Shown here: positions 11,104 to 20,240 of the stretch, in pieces
How the letters are laid out: each line of letters begins with the position of its first letter
Position numbering within the stretch: position 1 is the first letter of the stretch
NCBI RefSeq assembly: GCF_022968395.1
Contig: NZ_JALJQZ010000010.1
Location: forward strand, 62,001-126,000
Direction of reading: 5' to 3'
DNA: 64,000 nucleotides
Source of the DNA: Affinirhizobium lemnae
GTDB lineage: Bacteria; Pseudomonadota; Alphaproteobacteria; Rhizobiales; Rhizobiaceae
The notes under the pieces: model-generated
Told to the model about the DNA's origin: nothing
What the model saw: only the letters and a program-made list of their open reading frames with translations
Database searches by the model: none
Program-made: the position numbers and the translations under genes

Positions 11104-11604
11104 TCAGTTCGTTTTTTTGCGGCTTTGCAAAAGCTCATCCAGGATCACGCAACCTGCCCCTATTGTAATGAAGCTGTCGGCGAGATTAAAGACCGCAAAT
11201 GACCATGTCTCGGTATAGAACAGAATATAATCGACGACATGTCCGTAAATGAAACGGTCCAGAATGTTGCCGATTGCTCCCGCGATGATCAACGCAAAAC
11301 CGGTATGGGCGAAAAATCGGTCGTTCGGCGTTCGCCTCCAAAGCCAGATCACGAAAGCGACGATGCAAAGCCGCATGGTGACAATGAACCAGCCGTCCAG
11401 ATGATCCAGCATCGAAAACGCCACACCCAGATTATAGGTGCGATAAAGGGCAAGATAGGGAATGACATGCACGGCCTGCTGCAAAGGCAGATAGGCTTCG
11501 ACGGCGATCTTTATGATCTGGTCGGCCAGGACTGCGAGAATGATGAAGGCAAAGATCGGTGCCGGACGCGAGAACAGGGTCGGCTTCAGGTCCGCTAGGG
11601 TCAT
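11104..11604 (-). CDS. lspA: Lipoprotein signal peptidase (signal peptidase II)
   Basis: LspA is an inner-membrane aspartyl protease that removes the signal peptide from diacylglyceryl prolipoproteins. The 166 residues have four hydrophobic segments and both catalytic-Asp motifs: [16 protein letters not shown] and [14 protein letters not shown]. The ATG overlaps the stop of the upstream methyltransferase gene (ATGA), indicating translational coupling. Length and motifs are typical. Confidence 0.95.
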   Translation of the reverse strand: MTLADLKPTLFSRPAPIFAFIILAVLADQIIKIAVEAYLPLQQAVHVIPYLALYRTYNLGVAFSMLDHLDGWFIVTMRLCIVAFVIWLWRRTPNDRFFAHTGFALIIAGAIGNILDRFIYGHVVDYILFYTETWSFAVFNLADSFITIGAGCVILDELLQSRKKTN

Positions 11605-12458
11605 CGTGCCTCCAGGCTCAAAAAGGTTCGGCGCGCTTCGTACAGCATGACCGCTGTCGCAACTGCAAGATTGAGACTATCCGCTCGTCCGGCCTGGGGA
11701 ATGCGTGCCAACCGGTCAGCTGCCTTTGCTAACTGTTCCGGAAGACCGCTCTGCTCGTTCCCCATCAACAGAATTGTCGGCTTTTTCGCATAATCTATGG
11801 TGCGGTAGTCGACAGAGCCTGCCAGGTGAGTGGCCACGATCTGACCATCTGACTGATTTGCCCAGCCCACAAATTCGTCCGCATTTGCACGATAGACTGG
11901 CATAGCAAAGACAGACCCCATCGTGGCGCGGACCGTTTCCAGCGAGAATGGATCCGTACAGTCACCGACCAGGATTACGCCAGATGCACCGGCCGCGTCG
12001 GCGGTTCGAATGATGGTCCCCAAATTGCCAGGATCGCGGACACGATCGAGAGCAACAAAGGTCTGCCCTTTTTCAAGCGAAAGATGACCAAGGTTTCTCC
12101 ACTGCTGCTCGAAGACGCCAACGACCATTTGCGGATTGTCACGCCGCGTTATGCTGGAGAGGACCTTCTCGCTGACCTCCAGCACCAGACCGCCCCTCGC
12201 GACAGTCCTCGCTGCGACCTGCTCAACCAGCGGCTTTCCCTTCGCAGCCTTCGCGTAAACGAGGGTGCGGATTTCCCATCCCAGCTCGACCGCATCGATG
12301 ATCAGCTTGAGGCCTTCTGCCAAAAAGGTTCCGCTTTCCTCGCGTTCCTTCTTGGAGGTCAGTCCCTTGATATCCTTGACGATCGGGTTGGTCAGGCTTG
12401 TGACTTCCTTGACCTGACCGACACGTTGCGCGCCGGGCTTACGATATTCATAACTCAT
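11601..12458 (-). CDS. TrmH/SpoU-family RNA 2'-O-methyltransferase
   Basis: A 285-residue SPOUT-class methyltransferase expected to methylate a ribose 2'-OH in rRNA or tRNA. The N-terminal substrate-binding domain ([17 protein letters not shown]...) is followed by the SPOUT knot motifs: [31 protein letters not shown], and [18 protein letters not shown]. Which RNA it modifies cannot be told from the sequence. Both gene boundaries are ATGA overlaps: its start overlaps the stop of the upstream rlmI-like gene and its stop overlaps the lspA start, so the three are almost certainly co-translated. Confidence 0.9.
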   Translation of the reverse strand: MSYEYRKPGAQRVGQVKEVTSLTNPIVKDIKGLTSKKEREESGTFLAEGLKLIIDAVELGWEIRTLVYAKAAKGKPLVEQVAARTVARGGLVLEVSEKVLSSITRRDNPQMVVGVFEQQWRNLGHLSLEKGQTFVALDRVRDPGNLGTIIRTADAAGASGVILVGDCTDPFSLETVRATMGSVFAMPVYRANADEFVGWANQSDGQIVATHLAGSVDYRTIDYAKKPTILLMGNEQSGLPEQLAKAADRLARIPQAGRADSLNLAVATAVMLYEARRTFLSLEAR

Positions 12459-13630
12459 TGACGCACCCACCGGCTAAACAAGGACGTGGACAAGACCCGG
12501 GCCGGTTCTCGTCCATTAAGACCCGCCTCGCGAATGACAAGCTCGCCTGATTCCACCGCGCCGCCTGCGCCGCGCATCGTTTCGCGCATCAATTCATGGA
12601 TGGAATAGAAACTGGCGCGGATCGAATAGGCCGTCAGCACAAGTCCTATTGCTTTCGGCGACAGGATTTCGCGGCAGACATCCAGCATCAGCGGCAGTTG
12701 CTCGAACAGGTGAAAGACCTCGCCATTGGGACCACGGCCGAATTTCGGTGGGTCGGCAAGGATTATGTCATACTGATTGCCCCGCCGCTCCTCACGAAGA
12801 ATAAACTTCATGGCATCCTCACAGATCCAGCGGATCGGCGCACGTTCCAGCCGGGCAAGTGCCTGGTTTTCCCGCGCCCAGCCGATTGCCTTCTTCGAAG
12901 CATCGACATGCGTGACTTCGGCACCCGCAGCAGCGGCAACCAGAGATGCAACGCCGGTATAGCCAAAAAGATTCAAGACCTTGATAGGGCGATCCGTCTT
13001 TTCCGCTTGCTCCTTGACCCAGGACCAGTGAACGATCTGTTCCGGAAAAACCCCGACGTGGCGAAATGACGTGAAGCGACCGAGAAAATCGACATCCAGG
13101 AGAGACATAGGCCATGTTTCACCAAGGGCCGCCTTTGGAAACCGCCAACGTCCCATACCGTCTTCGTCGGTATCCCCGGTAAAGATGGCGTCGACATTCT
13201 CCCACACGCTCTCGGGAAGACCAGGCTGCCAAAGCGCCTGCGCTTCCGGTCGAACGATCCGGTAAGGGCCATATTGTTCCAGCTTGAGGCCAGCGCCACT
13301 ATCGATCAGGTAAAAATCCCCCGCCCCGGTCGATTCCAGAATGACTGGCACGCGCTCGCGGGGCAATTCGCCTTTGCGTGTGATGAGCCGACGTGTCTCC
13401 GCAACCGGGGTCGTAACGCTCTCGGGTTTCACATTTCCCCGGGGAGGATTACGCTGCGGGTGATCCGATCTCGCTGAATTCGATGCCAGCGACCCCACGG
13501 CTCCAGGCTTACCGCCCTGGCTTCGTTTTTGCCCACGATCTTGCGTATTTTTCTGCGCGGACCGATCCGGCCGCTGCGGTTTCTTGTTCAAGAGACGTCT
13601 TCCGCTGTAATCGAATTGTTTAAACTGCAA
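12455..13630 (-). CDS. Class I SAM-dependent rRNA methyltransferase, RlmI-like
   Basis: About 390 residues with a Rossmann methyltransferase core: SAM-binding VLNLFGYTGVASLVAAAAGAEV (read as VLNLFGYTGV then AGAEVTHVDASKKAIGWA) and catalytic-loop DPPKFGRGPNGEVF. This matches the family of 23S rRNA m5C methyltransferases (RlmI/YccW). The first ~80 residues are a basic, low-complexity tail (KKPQRPDRSAQK) and the start is a TTG, so the true N-terminus may be shorter. First gene of the overlapping set leading into the TrmH-like gene and lspA. Confidence 0.82.
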   Translation of the reverse strand: MQFKQFDYSGRRLLNKKPQRPDRSAQKNTQDRGQKRSQGGKPGAVGSLASNSARSDHPQRNPPRGNVKPESVTTPVAETRRLITRKGELPRERVPVILESTGAGDFYLIDSGAGLKLEQYGPYRIVRPEAQALWQPGLPESVWENVDAIFTGDTDEDGMGRWRFPKAALGETWPMSLLDVDFLGRFTSFRHVGVFPEQIVHWSWVKEQAEKTDRPIKVLNLFGYTGVASLVAAAAGAEVTHVDASKKAIGWARENQALARLERAPIRWICEDAMKFILREERRGNQYDIILADPPKFGRGPNGEVFHLFEQLPLMLDVCREILSPKAIGLVLTAYSIRASFYSIHELMRETMRGAGGAVESGELVIREAGLNGREPARVLSTSLFSRWVRQ

Positions 13631-13722
13631 ATAGCATCGGCATTGCTCTTGGCAAAGCGCTTTCCCTTCTGCGACGAAGCACGCTAATATGGGTTCGTAG
13701 AATGCTGGCTTGGGAGGGTCGC

Positions 13723-14181
13723 ATGGAGATCAGTGGAGAAGAACGTATAGCCGCACCGCGTGCCGTCGTGTGGGCTGCCCTCAACAATCCGGATATTCTC
13801 CGCCAGTGTATTCCCGGCTGCCAAACCCTGGAACAAAAATCACCAACCGAACTTGCTGCCACCGTGAAACTCAAGATCGGTCCTGTCTCCGCAAGCTTCA
13901 ACGGCGAAGTTACGCTGTCGGACATAAACGCACCGGAGAGCTATCGCATTTCCGGCGAGGGTAAAGGTGGAATCGCCGGGTTTGCCAAAGGCCATGCCGA
14001 TGTTGTGCTGGAAGAAGATGGCGCGGACACTATCCTGCGCTACAAGGCAGATGCACAGGTCGGCGGCAAGCTTGCACAACTGGGATCGCGCCTGATCGGG
14101 TCGACATCCCAGAAACTTGCACAGCAATTCTTTGCAGACTTCAACGCGGTGTTGACGACACCGGCGGAAACCAGTCTGTAA
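13723..14181 (+). CDS. CoxG-like SRPBCC-fold protein
   Basis: A 152-residue protein of the carbon monoxide dehydrogenase subunit G (CoxG) family. MEISGEERIAAPRAVVWAALNN and PDILRQCIPGCQTLE match the family N-terminus, and GGKLAQLGSRLIGSTSQKLA the C-terminus. Members have a hydrophobic ligand-binding cavity; in CO oxidisers CoxG helps anchor the enzyme, but stand-alone copies like this one, with no cox structural genes nearby, have no settled role. The chosen ATG follows GGGAGGG at good spacing, in preference to an ATG seven codons upstream. Confidence 0.82.
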   Translation: MEISGEERIAAPRAVVWAALNNPDILRQCIPGCQTLEQKSPTELAATVKLKIGPVSASFNGEVTLSDINAPESYRISGEGKGGIAGFAKGHADVVLEEDGADTILRYKADAQVGGKLAQLGSRLIGSTSQKLAQQFFADFNAVLTTPAETSL

Positions 14182-14185
14182 CTGC

Positions 14186-14530
14186 TCACATCCTGGAGCC
14201 AGGCAAAGTAACGGCGTTTGTTGCGGCTTTTACAGGCGCAGAAACGGCCTGCTTTTCTCTAGCGATGGCTGCTCGCGCCTCCAGCCGAGCCTGCTTGCGG
14301 TACTTGCCTTGTGCAAACCATGTACCGACAGCGCCGATTAGCATGCCCACCAGCAAAGCCAGAAAAAGCATGAGGAAGAGTGGACCGGTAACAGAGAGCA
14401 CGGTATCGGAAGGCTGGAACGGATTGAGCGCCAGCCTTACTGGCTCGCGATTGGCGACGCAGAGCACAATCAGCATGATGGCCAGCGGCACAAAAATCAC
14501 GAGGCTGACGATCTTGCGGACTCGGTTCAT
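14186..14530 (-). CDS. LapA-domain (DUF1049) inner-membrane protein
   Basis: A 114-residue protein with two membrane spans (VSLVIFVPLAIMLIVLCVANR and FLMLFLALLVGMLIGAVGTW, both typical for the LapA/DUF1049 family) and a basic, Ala/Arg-rich cytoplasmic tail. In Escherichia coli LapA works with LapB in LPS assembly and regulation; whether that holds here is unknown. Its ATG follows GGGAGCATGTC. It lies downstream of ihfB on the same strand, separated by a hairpin. Its stop lies 4 bp from that of the convergent CoxG-like gene. Confidence 0.8.
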   Translation of the reverse strand: MNRVRKIVSLVIFVPLAIMLIVLCVANREPVRLALNPFQPSDTVLSVTGPLFLMLFLALLVGMLIGAVGTWFAQGKYRKQARLEARAAIAREKQAVSAPVKAATNAVTLPGSRM

Positions 14531-14589
14531 GACATGCTCCCGATAACGTGCCTGGACTCAGGGCTGCTGCCTGATGACGTGAATTCACA

Positions 14590-14605
14590 CCCTGCTCAAG
14601 CAGGG
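14590..14605 (-). terminator. Hairpin between ihfB and the lapA-like gene
   Basis: CCCTGCT and AGCAGGG form a 7-bp perfect stem with a 2-nt loop, about 90 bp after the ihfB stop. No T-run follows, so it may only attenuate transcription into the lapA-like gene. Confidence 0.4.
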
Positions 14606-14697
14606 TTGAGACGGCTCGAACTGCACCGGCTCTTCAAGACCAGAGATTAGTGTTCAAAAGGTTGGTTTCAAGACAGACCAACCCCGACAAGGGCAGC

Positions 14698-15003
14698 TCA
14701 GTCTTCGTCTTCTTCGTCCACCAGATCGGGATTCAGGCGTTCGCGCAGCTCTTTACCAGTCTTGAAAAACGGCACCCATTTTTCTTCGACGAAAACCGTA
14801 TCGCCGGTGCGAGGGTTGCGTCCGGAGCGAGCCGGACGATTCTTGACGGAGAAGGCACCGAAGCCGCGAAGCTCCACTCGGTTCCCCGCGGCAAGGGCGT
14901 CGGTGATTTCATCCAAAACGGCATTGACGATATTCTCGACATCACGGTGGTAGAGATGCGGATTACGGGCCGCAACAATCTGCACCAGTTCGGATTTAAT
15001 CAC
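14698..15003 (-). CDS. ihfB: Integration host factor subunit beta
   Basis: IHF-beta pairs with IHF-alpha to bend DNA sharply at specific sites, supporting sigma-54 activation, recombination and chromosome architecture. The 101 residues have the HU/IHF fold with the DNA-intercalating arm ([22 protein letters not shown]) and an acidic tail typical of IHF-beta (DLVDEEDED). Translation starts at GTG, preceded by AGGGGGAAG. It follows sppA by 27 bp, so the two are probably one operon. rpoN, whose promoters often need IHF, lies 3.4 kb away. Confidence 0.93.
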   Translation of the reverse strand: MIKSELVQIVAARNPHLYHRDVENIVNAVLDEITDALAAGNRVELRGFGAFSVKNRPARSGRNPRTGDTVFVEEKWVPFFKTGKELRERLNPDLVDEEDED

Positions 15004-15030
15004 GACTTCCCCCTGGAATATTCTGAATTT

Positions 15031-15975
15031 TCAATCCTTACCAACCTGCCAAACGGAAACAAGACCGTCAAGGAACAACTTGGATCCGAGCAGGCTGTGG
15101 GCTTTTGATAGATCCGGGTCGAAGCCCAGGGCTGCGGCGATATAGGGCACAAAAGCACCGAACCCCAGATAACCGGTTTCCCTGCGCTCTTTCCATTCGA
15201 TGATCGGCAGATCCTTCGAGACGCCGCGCGTGGCAAGGTAGGCACGAATTTCCGGCGTGCCGCCAAGCGTATCGACGAGCTTTACGTTCAAGGCCTGCCG
15301 CCCTGTGAAGATGGCACCGTTGGCGAGCTTGAGAACTTCCTCCCTTGGAAGCTTGCGTCGGTCTGCCACCAGATCCACGAACCAGTCATAGCTATCCATG
15401 ATCATGCTTCTGATCATCGCCTTTGCCTCCTCCGGCGGAGCGTGGAATGGCGATGGTTCAGCCTTCATGGGAGCAGACTTGATCTCTTCCAGAGACACGC
15501 CGAGCTTTTCGAGAAGATTCTGGATCTGCGGATACTGGAAGATGACGCCGATCGAACCGGTGATGGAGCTCTCGCCCGCGACGATGGTATCGCCTGCGGA
15601 CGCGATCATGTAGCCCGCCGAGGCGGCCAGGGTACGAACGTCGGAAACCACCGGCTTTTCGGCCGCAACGGCACGAATGGCCTTGAAGATCCGTTCGCCG
15701 CCGAAAGTGGTTCCGCCAGGTGACGAGATTGACACAACCAGGGCCTTGACCTGAGCGTTCTTGCGGATCGTGTCGAGCCTTTCGATCAGTTCGTCGTCAT
15801 CGGTGATCATACCGGCGATCTCGACCCGCGCCACATGCGGCCGTGCCGATCCCTCTCCGCCGACAACGCTGTAGAGCGAGAAACCGATGGCTACCAGCAG
15901 CAAAGCCGCAGCGATCCGCCAGAAAGTAAGCTTGCGTCGAAGTTGACGACGGTCCGCGATCGCCGACTGATCCAT
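15031..15975 (-). CDS. sppA: Signal peptide peptidase SppA (S49 family), short form
   Basis: SppA is a membrane-anchored serine/lysine protease that degrades cleaved signal peptides. The 314-residue version has one N-terminal anchor (FWRIAAALLLVAIGFSLYSVV) and one S49 domain. The presumed catalytic Ser is in RTLAASAGYMIAS, followed by GESSITGSIGVIFQYP and the region carrying the candidate general-base Lys, LEEIKSAPMK. The ATG read as MDQSAIADRR was preferred because AAGGGA lies 8 nt upstream; the open frame extends 23 codons further. Confidence 0.9.
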   Translation of the reverse strand: MDQSAIADRRQLRRKLTFWRIAAALLLVAIGFSLYSVVGGEGSARPHVARVEIAGMITDDDELIERLDTIRKNAQVKALVVSISSPGGTTFGGERIFKAIRAVAAEKPVVSDVRTLAASAGYMIASAGDTIVAGESSITGSIGVIFQYPQIQNLLEKLGVSLEEIKSAPMKAEPSPFHAPPEEAKAMIRSMIMDSYDWFVDLVADRRKLPREEVLKLANGAIFTGRQALNVKLVDTLGGTPEIRAYLATRGVSKDLPIIEWKERRETGYLGFGAFVPYIAAALGFDPDLSKAHSLLGSKLFLDGLVSVWQVGKD

Positions 15976-16169
15976 TAGAAATCCCTTCATTAAGGCGTCT
16001 GTAGATGACTTATTTGCCATCATTGCCGGAATAAGATTCTTCAATACACGAATTTGTGTCGAACGTTATTGTTTCTTGATGGATAAAAGCCATATTGGGA
16101 GACCATGTGGTGGGTCCGAATAGCGCGTCCGAGTACGGCCTTCGACCGACACGGCATCAAAAGGTTTCC

Positions 16170-16853
16170 ATGCTGCAAAAGCTTGCATCAAATCATGAAG
16201 CTCCCCGCAACAATGGAGCGGCCACTGGCACCTACCAGGCTGCCTTGGTGCATTCACGTCGCGTGAAGCGGCTGCGTATCCTGCTTCCGGTTGCTGCGCT
16301 GGCGATTTCCGCCCTCTTTATCGGCATCACTTTTATCCGGTCCTACCTGCCGGAAAATCTCACCGTTCAGAGCGCGCGCATCGAAAACGGCAAGATCGTC
16401 ATGGAAAGCCCCGCGATCGCTGGTCGTAACGAAAGAGGCATCAGCTATTCGTTGACCGCAACCAGAGCGCTTCAGGATGTAACTGATCCGAACATGCTGT
16501 CACTAGAGAATGTGAAGGCGGCAATGCCGATGAGCGGCGACGTTATCGCGCGTGTCGTTGCAACCGCTGGCGTATTCGATCGCTCGGCCGATCGGATGAA
16601 CATGACGGCTCCCTTCGAGGTGAACCTCAGCAACGGCATCACTGCGAATTTCCAATCGGCACGGCTGGATATTCCCGGCGGCTTCATGGAATCGACCGAC
16701 CCGGTCAATATCAAAACAAACGACGCCGCCATTGTTGCGAAGTCGATGAAGATATCGGATAACGGCAAGACAATCACGTTCACGGGGCAAGTTCAGGTCA
16801 ACCTGACGGGCTCCGCTCTCAAACAACAAGACAACCAGAGCCCGGCCCAATGA
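16170..16853 (+). CDS. lptC: LPS export ABC transporter periplasmic protein LptC
   Basis: LptC is a single-span inner-membrane protein that passes lipopolysaccharide from the LptBFG extractor to the LptA bridge. The 227 residues have one membrane anchor (LRILLPVAALAISALFIGI) and a periplasmic beta-jellyroll region (GMFMESTDPVNI-like repeats, for example GGFMESTDPVNIKTNDAAIV). The ATG read as MLQKLASNHE follows AAGG; an upstream ATG in frame (25 codons earlier) lacks support. Its stop overlaps the lptA start by 4 bp (ATGA). Confidence 0.88.
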   Translation: MLQKLASNHEAPRNNGAATGTYQAALVHSRRVKRLRILLPVAALAISALFIGITFIRSYLPENLTVQSARIENGKIVMESPAIAGRNERGISYSLTATRALQDVTDPNMLSLENVKAAMPMSGDVIARVVATAGVFDRSADRMNMTAPFEVNLSNGITANFQSARLDIPGGFMESTDPVNIKTNDAAIVAKSMKISDNGKTITFTGQVQVNLTGSALKQQDNQSPAQ

Positions 16854-17428
16854 CACCTTGCCGTTCAACTTCTCTTCGTCTTATCTCCTGGCTGATCGCT
16901 GGCATCGCGCTTGCAAGCCTGACCGGTACAGCTTCAGCGCAGTCCACCTCCAAGCAGATGGACGGCATGAAGCTGTCTAATGACAAGCCGATCCAGATCC
17001 AGAGTGATCAGCTTGAAATCAAGGATAATGAGAAGAAGGCCTACTTCACCGGTAATGTTGAAGTGGTGCAGGGCACGACAACGATGAAGGCGATGAAAAT
17101 GGTCGTCCTGTACAAGGGTGATCCTGCTGGGGGCTCTTCGGGCGGCTCGGGCGCCGCATCCGGCAAGCAGGATATCGACAAGATCTTTATCGACGGCAAG
17201 GTCGTGCTGAACTCCGGTCAGCAGACGGCAACCGGCGATCAGGGCGAGTACGACATGGCTTCACAAATGCTGACCCTTACGGGCAAGCAGGTTGTGCTGA
17301 CGGATGGCCCGAACGTGTTGACCGGGTGCAAGCTCGTGGTGCGCGTCGATTCCGGTGAGGCCAAGCTCGATAACTGCGGCAAGAGGATCCAAATTCTTCT
17401 GGATCCTAAATCCAAGCCGCAACAGTAA
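16850..17428 (+). CDS. lptA: LPS transport periplasmic protein LptA
   Basis: LptA polymerises into the periplasmic bridge that carries lipopolysaccharide to the outer membrane. The 192 residues begin with a cleavable signal peptide (ISWLIAGIALASLTGTASAQ) followed by the OstA beta-jellyroll (PIQIQSDQLEIKDNEKKAYF, then TGNVEVVQGTTTMKA). A Gly/Ser-rich insertion (GGSSGGSGAASG) around residue 95 is a flexible loop often seen in alphaproteobacterial copies. Coupled to lptC by an ATGA overlap, with lptB 16 bp downstream. Confidence 0.92.
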   Translation: MTPCRSTSLRLISWLIAGIALASLTGTASAQSTSKQMDGMKLSNDKPIQIQSDQLEIKDNEKKAYFTGNVEVVQGTTTMKAMKMVVLYKGDPAGGSSGGSGAASGKQDIDKIFIDGKVVLNSGQQTATGDQGEYDMASQMLTLTGKQVVLTDGPNVLTGCKLVVRVDSGEAKLDNCGKRIQILLDPKSKPQQ

Positions 17429-17444
17429 GGCGCTCCCCTACTCC

Positions 17445-18236
17445 ATGTCTTTCTTTTCCCGCTCCAAAGCGCCTGCGCCCGAGGGTTTCGACCCGAAGGA
17501 CAAGGTTCGCTATGAAGGCACGCTGATCGCGCATAGCCTATCGAAGACCTATGACACGCGACGTGTTGTAAACGGCGTTTCGCTGATTGTGCGGCGTGGC
17601 GAGGCAGTCGGGCTTCTCGGTCCAAACGGCGCGGGCAAGACGACCTGCTTCTACATGATCACCGGACTTGTTGGCGTCGATGAGGGCATGATCGCCATCA
17701 ATGGCAATGATGTCACCCGCATGCCAATGTATCGCCGGGCTCGTTTGGGCGTTGGCTACCTGCCTCAGGAGGCATCGATTTTTCGCGGACTGACGGTCGA
17801 GGAAAACATCCGTGCCGTGCTTGAAGTGCACGAACGCGACCGGCAGAAGCGCGAGCGCAAACTCGATGAATTGCTGGAAGAATTTCATATCAGCCGATTG
17901 CGGAAGGCCCCGGCTGTGGCCCTCTCGGGCGGCGAGAGACGACGCCTTGAAATCGCCCGCGCGTTGGCAACAGATCCGGCCTTCATGCTGCTGGACGAAC
18001 CATTTGCGGGCGTCGATCCGATCTCGGTGTCCGACATCCAAAACCTCGTTCGCCACTTGACGGCCAGGGGCATCGGCGTTTTGATCACAGATCATAATGT
18101 CCGTGAGACCTTGGGCCTCATCGACCGGGCCTACATTATCCATGCCGGTGAAGTTTTGACGCATGGACGGGCGGACGATATCGTCAATAATGCTGATGTT
18201 CGGCGCCTTTATCTTGGCGACAAATTCCATCTCTGA
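17445..18236 (+). CDS. lptB: LPS export ABC transporter ATPase LptB
   Basis: LptB is the cytoplasmic ATPase that drives extraction of LPS from the inner membrane with LptF and LptG (not in this window). The 263 residues have Walker A GLLGPNGAGKTTCFY, Q-loop region GYLPQEASIFRGLTVEENI, ABC signature LSGGERRRLEIARAL, Walker B FMLLDEPFAGVDP and the H-loop ITDHNVRE. The start read as MSFFSRSKAP falls 16 bp after the lptA stop; a longer frame overlapping lptA is not needed. About 20 residues precede the ABC core. Confidence 0.93.
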   Translation: MSFFSRSKAPAPEGFDPKDKVRYEGTLIAHSLSKTYDTRRVVNGVSLIVRRGEAVGLLGPNGAGKTTCFYMITGLVGVDEGMIAINGNDVTRMPMYRRARLGVGYLPQEASIFRGLTVEENIRAVLEVHERDRQKRERKLDELLEEFHISRLRKAPAVALSGGERRRLEIARALATDPAFMLLDEPFAGVDPISVSDIQNLVRHLTARGIGVLITDHNVRETLGLIDRAYIIHAGEVLTHGRADDIVNNADVRRLYLGDKFHL

Positions 18237-18290
18237 CAGCAAGCTGGCGAGAATCTTTACCTCAAGCCTCGTCCATGCTTGACCAAACCT

Positions 18291-18372
18291 CCTAAAAAAG
18301 CAATTTTTGGGCCAGTTGGTCTCACCATCTCCCAATTTCCATACCATTGGGCGATCCGAGAGGTTTTTTAGG
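18291..18372 (+). promoter_or_regulatory. Inverted repeats in the rpoN leader
   Basis: CCTAAAAAA at 18291-18299 is the exact reverse complement of TTTTTTAGG at 18364-18372, and the pairing nearly extends to CTCC/GGGAG. A second pair, CCCAAT at 18331-18336 and ATTGGG at 18346-18351, nests inside. The outer 3' arm runs into AGGGAG, the best ribosome-binding candidate for rpoN, 13 nt before its ATG. This could form a leader structure or protein-binding site; its function is inferred only from layout. Confidence 0.4.
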
Positions 18373-18388
18373 GAGTTCAGCGTCCGTT

Positions 18389-19942
18389 ATGGCTTTATCT
18401 ACCAGCCTGTTGCTGCGCCAAGCTCAAACTCTGGTCATGACACCGCAACTGATGCAGTCCATCCAGCTGCTTCAGATGACACACCTCGAACTCAACCATT
18501 TCATTGCGCAGGAAGTCGAAAAGAACCCTCTGCTCGAATTCTCTCCATCTGATGGAGAAGCAAGCAATGACAGTTTCGAGAGTTTCGAGGCACCAGAGAC
18601 GAATGCCAACGAAGATAGCGGACACTCAGCCTCCGGCGATGGGGATGCGGACTGGTTCGATTCCGGTTCGAACGATCATGGACAGCTCAACGAGCGCCTA
18701 GACGCGAATTTCGAGAATGTTTTTCCTGATGATGTAGCCGAGCGTCGGCCGGATGCACCTGAACTGATGGGTCAATGGAAGTCCATGCCCGGCGGTGAGG
18801 CTGGCGAGGGATATGATCTGGAGGATTTTGTTGCGAGCACTGTTTCCCTGCGAGACTATCTCTCCCAGCAAATCCCCTTTCTGCTGCATCAGGAAAGAGA
18901 CCGGCTCATCGCGCAGCACCTGACAGACCTTCTCGATGAGAATGGCTATCTGCAGGGCGATACGTCAGAGGTCGCGGAACGCCTTGGTACGACGCCAGCG
19001 CAGGTCGATGCCATTCTGAAGTCCTTGCAATCCCTCGATCCACCGGGAGTTTATGCACGCTCGCTCACCGAATGTCTCTCCATCCAGCTGACCCAGAAGG
19101 ATCGCCTGGATCCGGCCATGCAGGCACTTCTGGGAAATCTCGAACTTTTGGCCAAGCGCGATTTCGCGTCGCTGCGGCGCATCTGCGGGGTGGATGACGA
19201 GGATCTCATCGACATGCTGGCAGAGATCCGCGCGCTCAACCCGCGTCCGGGCAGCAGCTTCGAAAATGGCGGCTACGAGGCTATCCTCCCTGACGTGGTG
19301 GTGCGTGCCGGGACTGACGGAAGCTGGCTTGTCGAGCTGAACCCAGACACCTTGCCGAGGGTGCTCGTCAACCAGACCTATTTTCAGTCGATTTCCAAGA
19401 AGGCGTCCAGACCGGGCGAAGACGCGAATTTCCTCTCTGAGTGCCTGCAAAATGCAAACTGGTTGACACGTAGCCTGGACCAGCGCGCCAAGACGATCAT
19501 GAAAGTGGCCTCCGAAATCGTCCGTCAGCAGGACGCATTCTTGCTCCACGGGGTCGATCATCTTCGTCCGCTGAACCTGAAGACCGTGGCCGAAGCCATC
19601 AAAATGCACGAGTCAACGGTCAGCCGGGTCACATCGAATAAGTACATGCTGACCCCGCGCGGGCTTTTCGAGCTCAAATATTTTTTCACAGTTTCCATCA
19701 ACTCAGCTGAAGGTGGAGACAATCACTCCGCGGAAGCCGTGCGTCATCGCATTCGCCAGATGATCGCGCAGGAGGCTCCCGAAGCGGTCCTCTCCGATGA
19801 CGATATCGTCGCCATCCTGAAGAAATCAGGGGTCGAGCTGGCACGAAGAACCGTTGCCAAATATCGGGAATCCATGAACATTCCGAGCTCCGTCCAACGA
19901 CGGCGCGAGAAGCGGACTCTTGCCAGGATTGCCGCCTGTTGA
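18389..19942 (+). CDS. rpoN: RNA polymerase sigma-54 factor
   Basis: RpoN directs RNA polymerase to -24/-12 promoters that need AAA+ activators such as NtrC, NifA and DctD. The 517 residues have region I (LLLRQAQTLVMTPQLMQSIQ, Gln/Leu-rich, activator-responsive), an acidic region II (about residues 50-130), the core-binding region, and the C-terminal RpoN box ARRTVAKYRE. The start read as MALSTSLLLRQ is the conserved rhizobial N-terminus; 14 upstream in-frame codons are disregarded. The order lptB-rpoN-hpf-ptsN is the classic proteobacterial arrangement. Confidence 0.96.
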   Translation: MALSTSLLLRQAQTLVMTPQLMQSIQLLQMTHLELNHFIAQEVEKNPLLEFSPSDGEASNDSFESFEAPETNANEDSGHSASGDGDADWFDSGSNDHGQLNERLDANFENVFPDDVAERRPDAPELMGQWKSMPGGEAGEGYDLEDFVASTVSLRDYLSQQIPFLLHQERDRLIAQHLTDLLDENGYLQGDTSEVAERLGTTPAQVDAILKSLQSLDPPGVYARSLTECLSIQLTQKDRLDPAMQALLGNLELLAKRDFASLRRICGVDDEDLIDMLAEIRALNPRPGSSFENGGYEAILPDVVVRAGTDGSWLVELNPDTLPRVLVNQTYFQSISKKASRPGEDANFLSECLQNANWLTRSLDQRAKTIMKVASEIVRQQDAFLLHGVDHLRPLNLKTVAEAIKMHESTVSRVTSNKYMLTPRGLFELKYFFTVSINSAEGGDNHSAEAVRHRIRQMIAQEAPEAVLSDDDIVAILKKSGVELARRTVAKYRESMNIPSSVQRRREKRTLARIAAC

Positions 19943-20240
19943 GCTTAAGACTAAAGCTGACTCAGATGATCAGGAACCGGCGAATCACTTTTTGGCTGCC
20001 GAATCACGCCAAAGATAAACCTAGGCTTTAAAATATTATGCGCATATACCACCGTTGACTTTCCCGAAATCGACCGTTAGAAGCGCGCCGCACAATGAGA
20101 AAGGACGGCGGAAGCCGCATTTAACGGTCGGTCAGGCCTATCGTTATCAAATCGGCGAAGTATCAGCAGAGACGCTTGGATGAGGGAGCCGCTTGGCGTA
20201 GACTGCCACGTGCAAGTCACGACAAGAAGGAAGGAATTCC
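19943..20240. other. Intergenic region between rpoN and hpf
   Basis: 298 bp without a credible gene. It holds two GAATC (GANTC-type) sites at 19982-19986 and 20001-20005 and a loose promoter-like TTGACT at about 20054, 17 bp ahead of TAGAAG. hpf therefore probably has its own promoter here. I see no stable terminator after rpoN. Confidence 0.4.
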
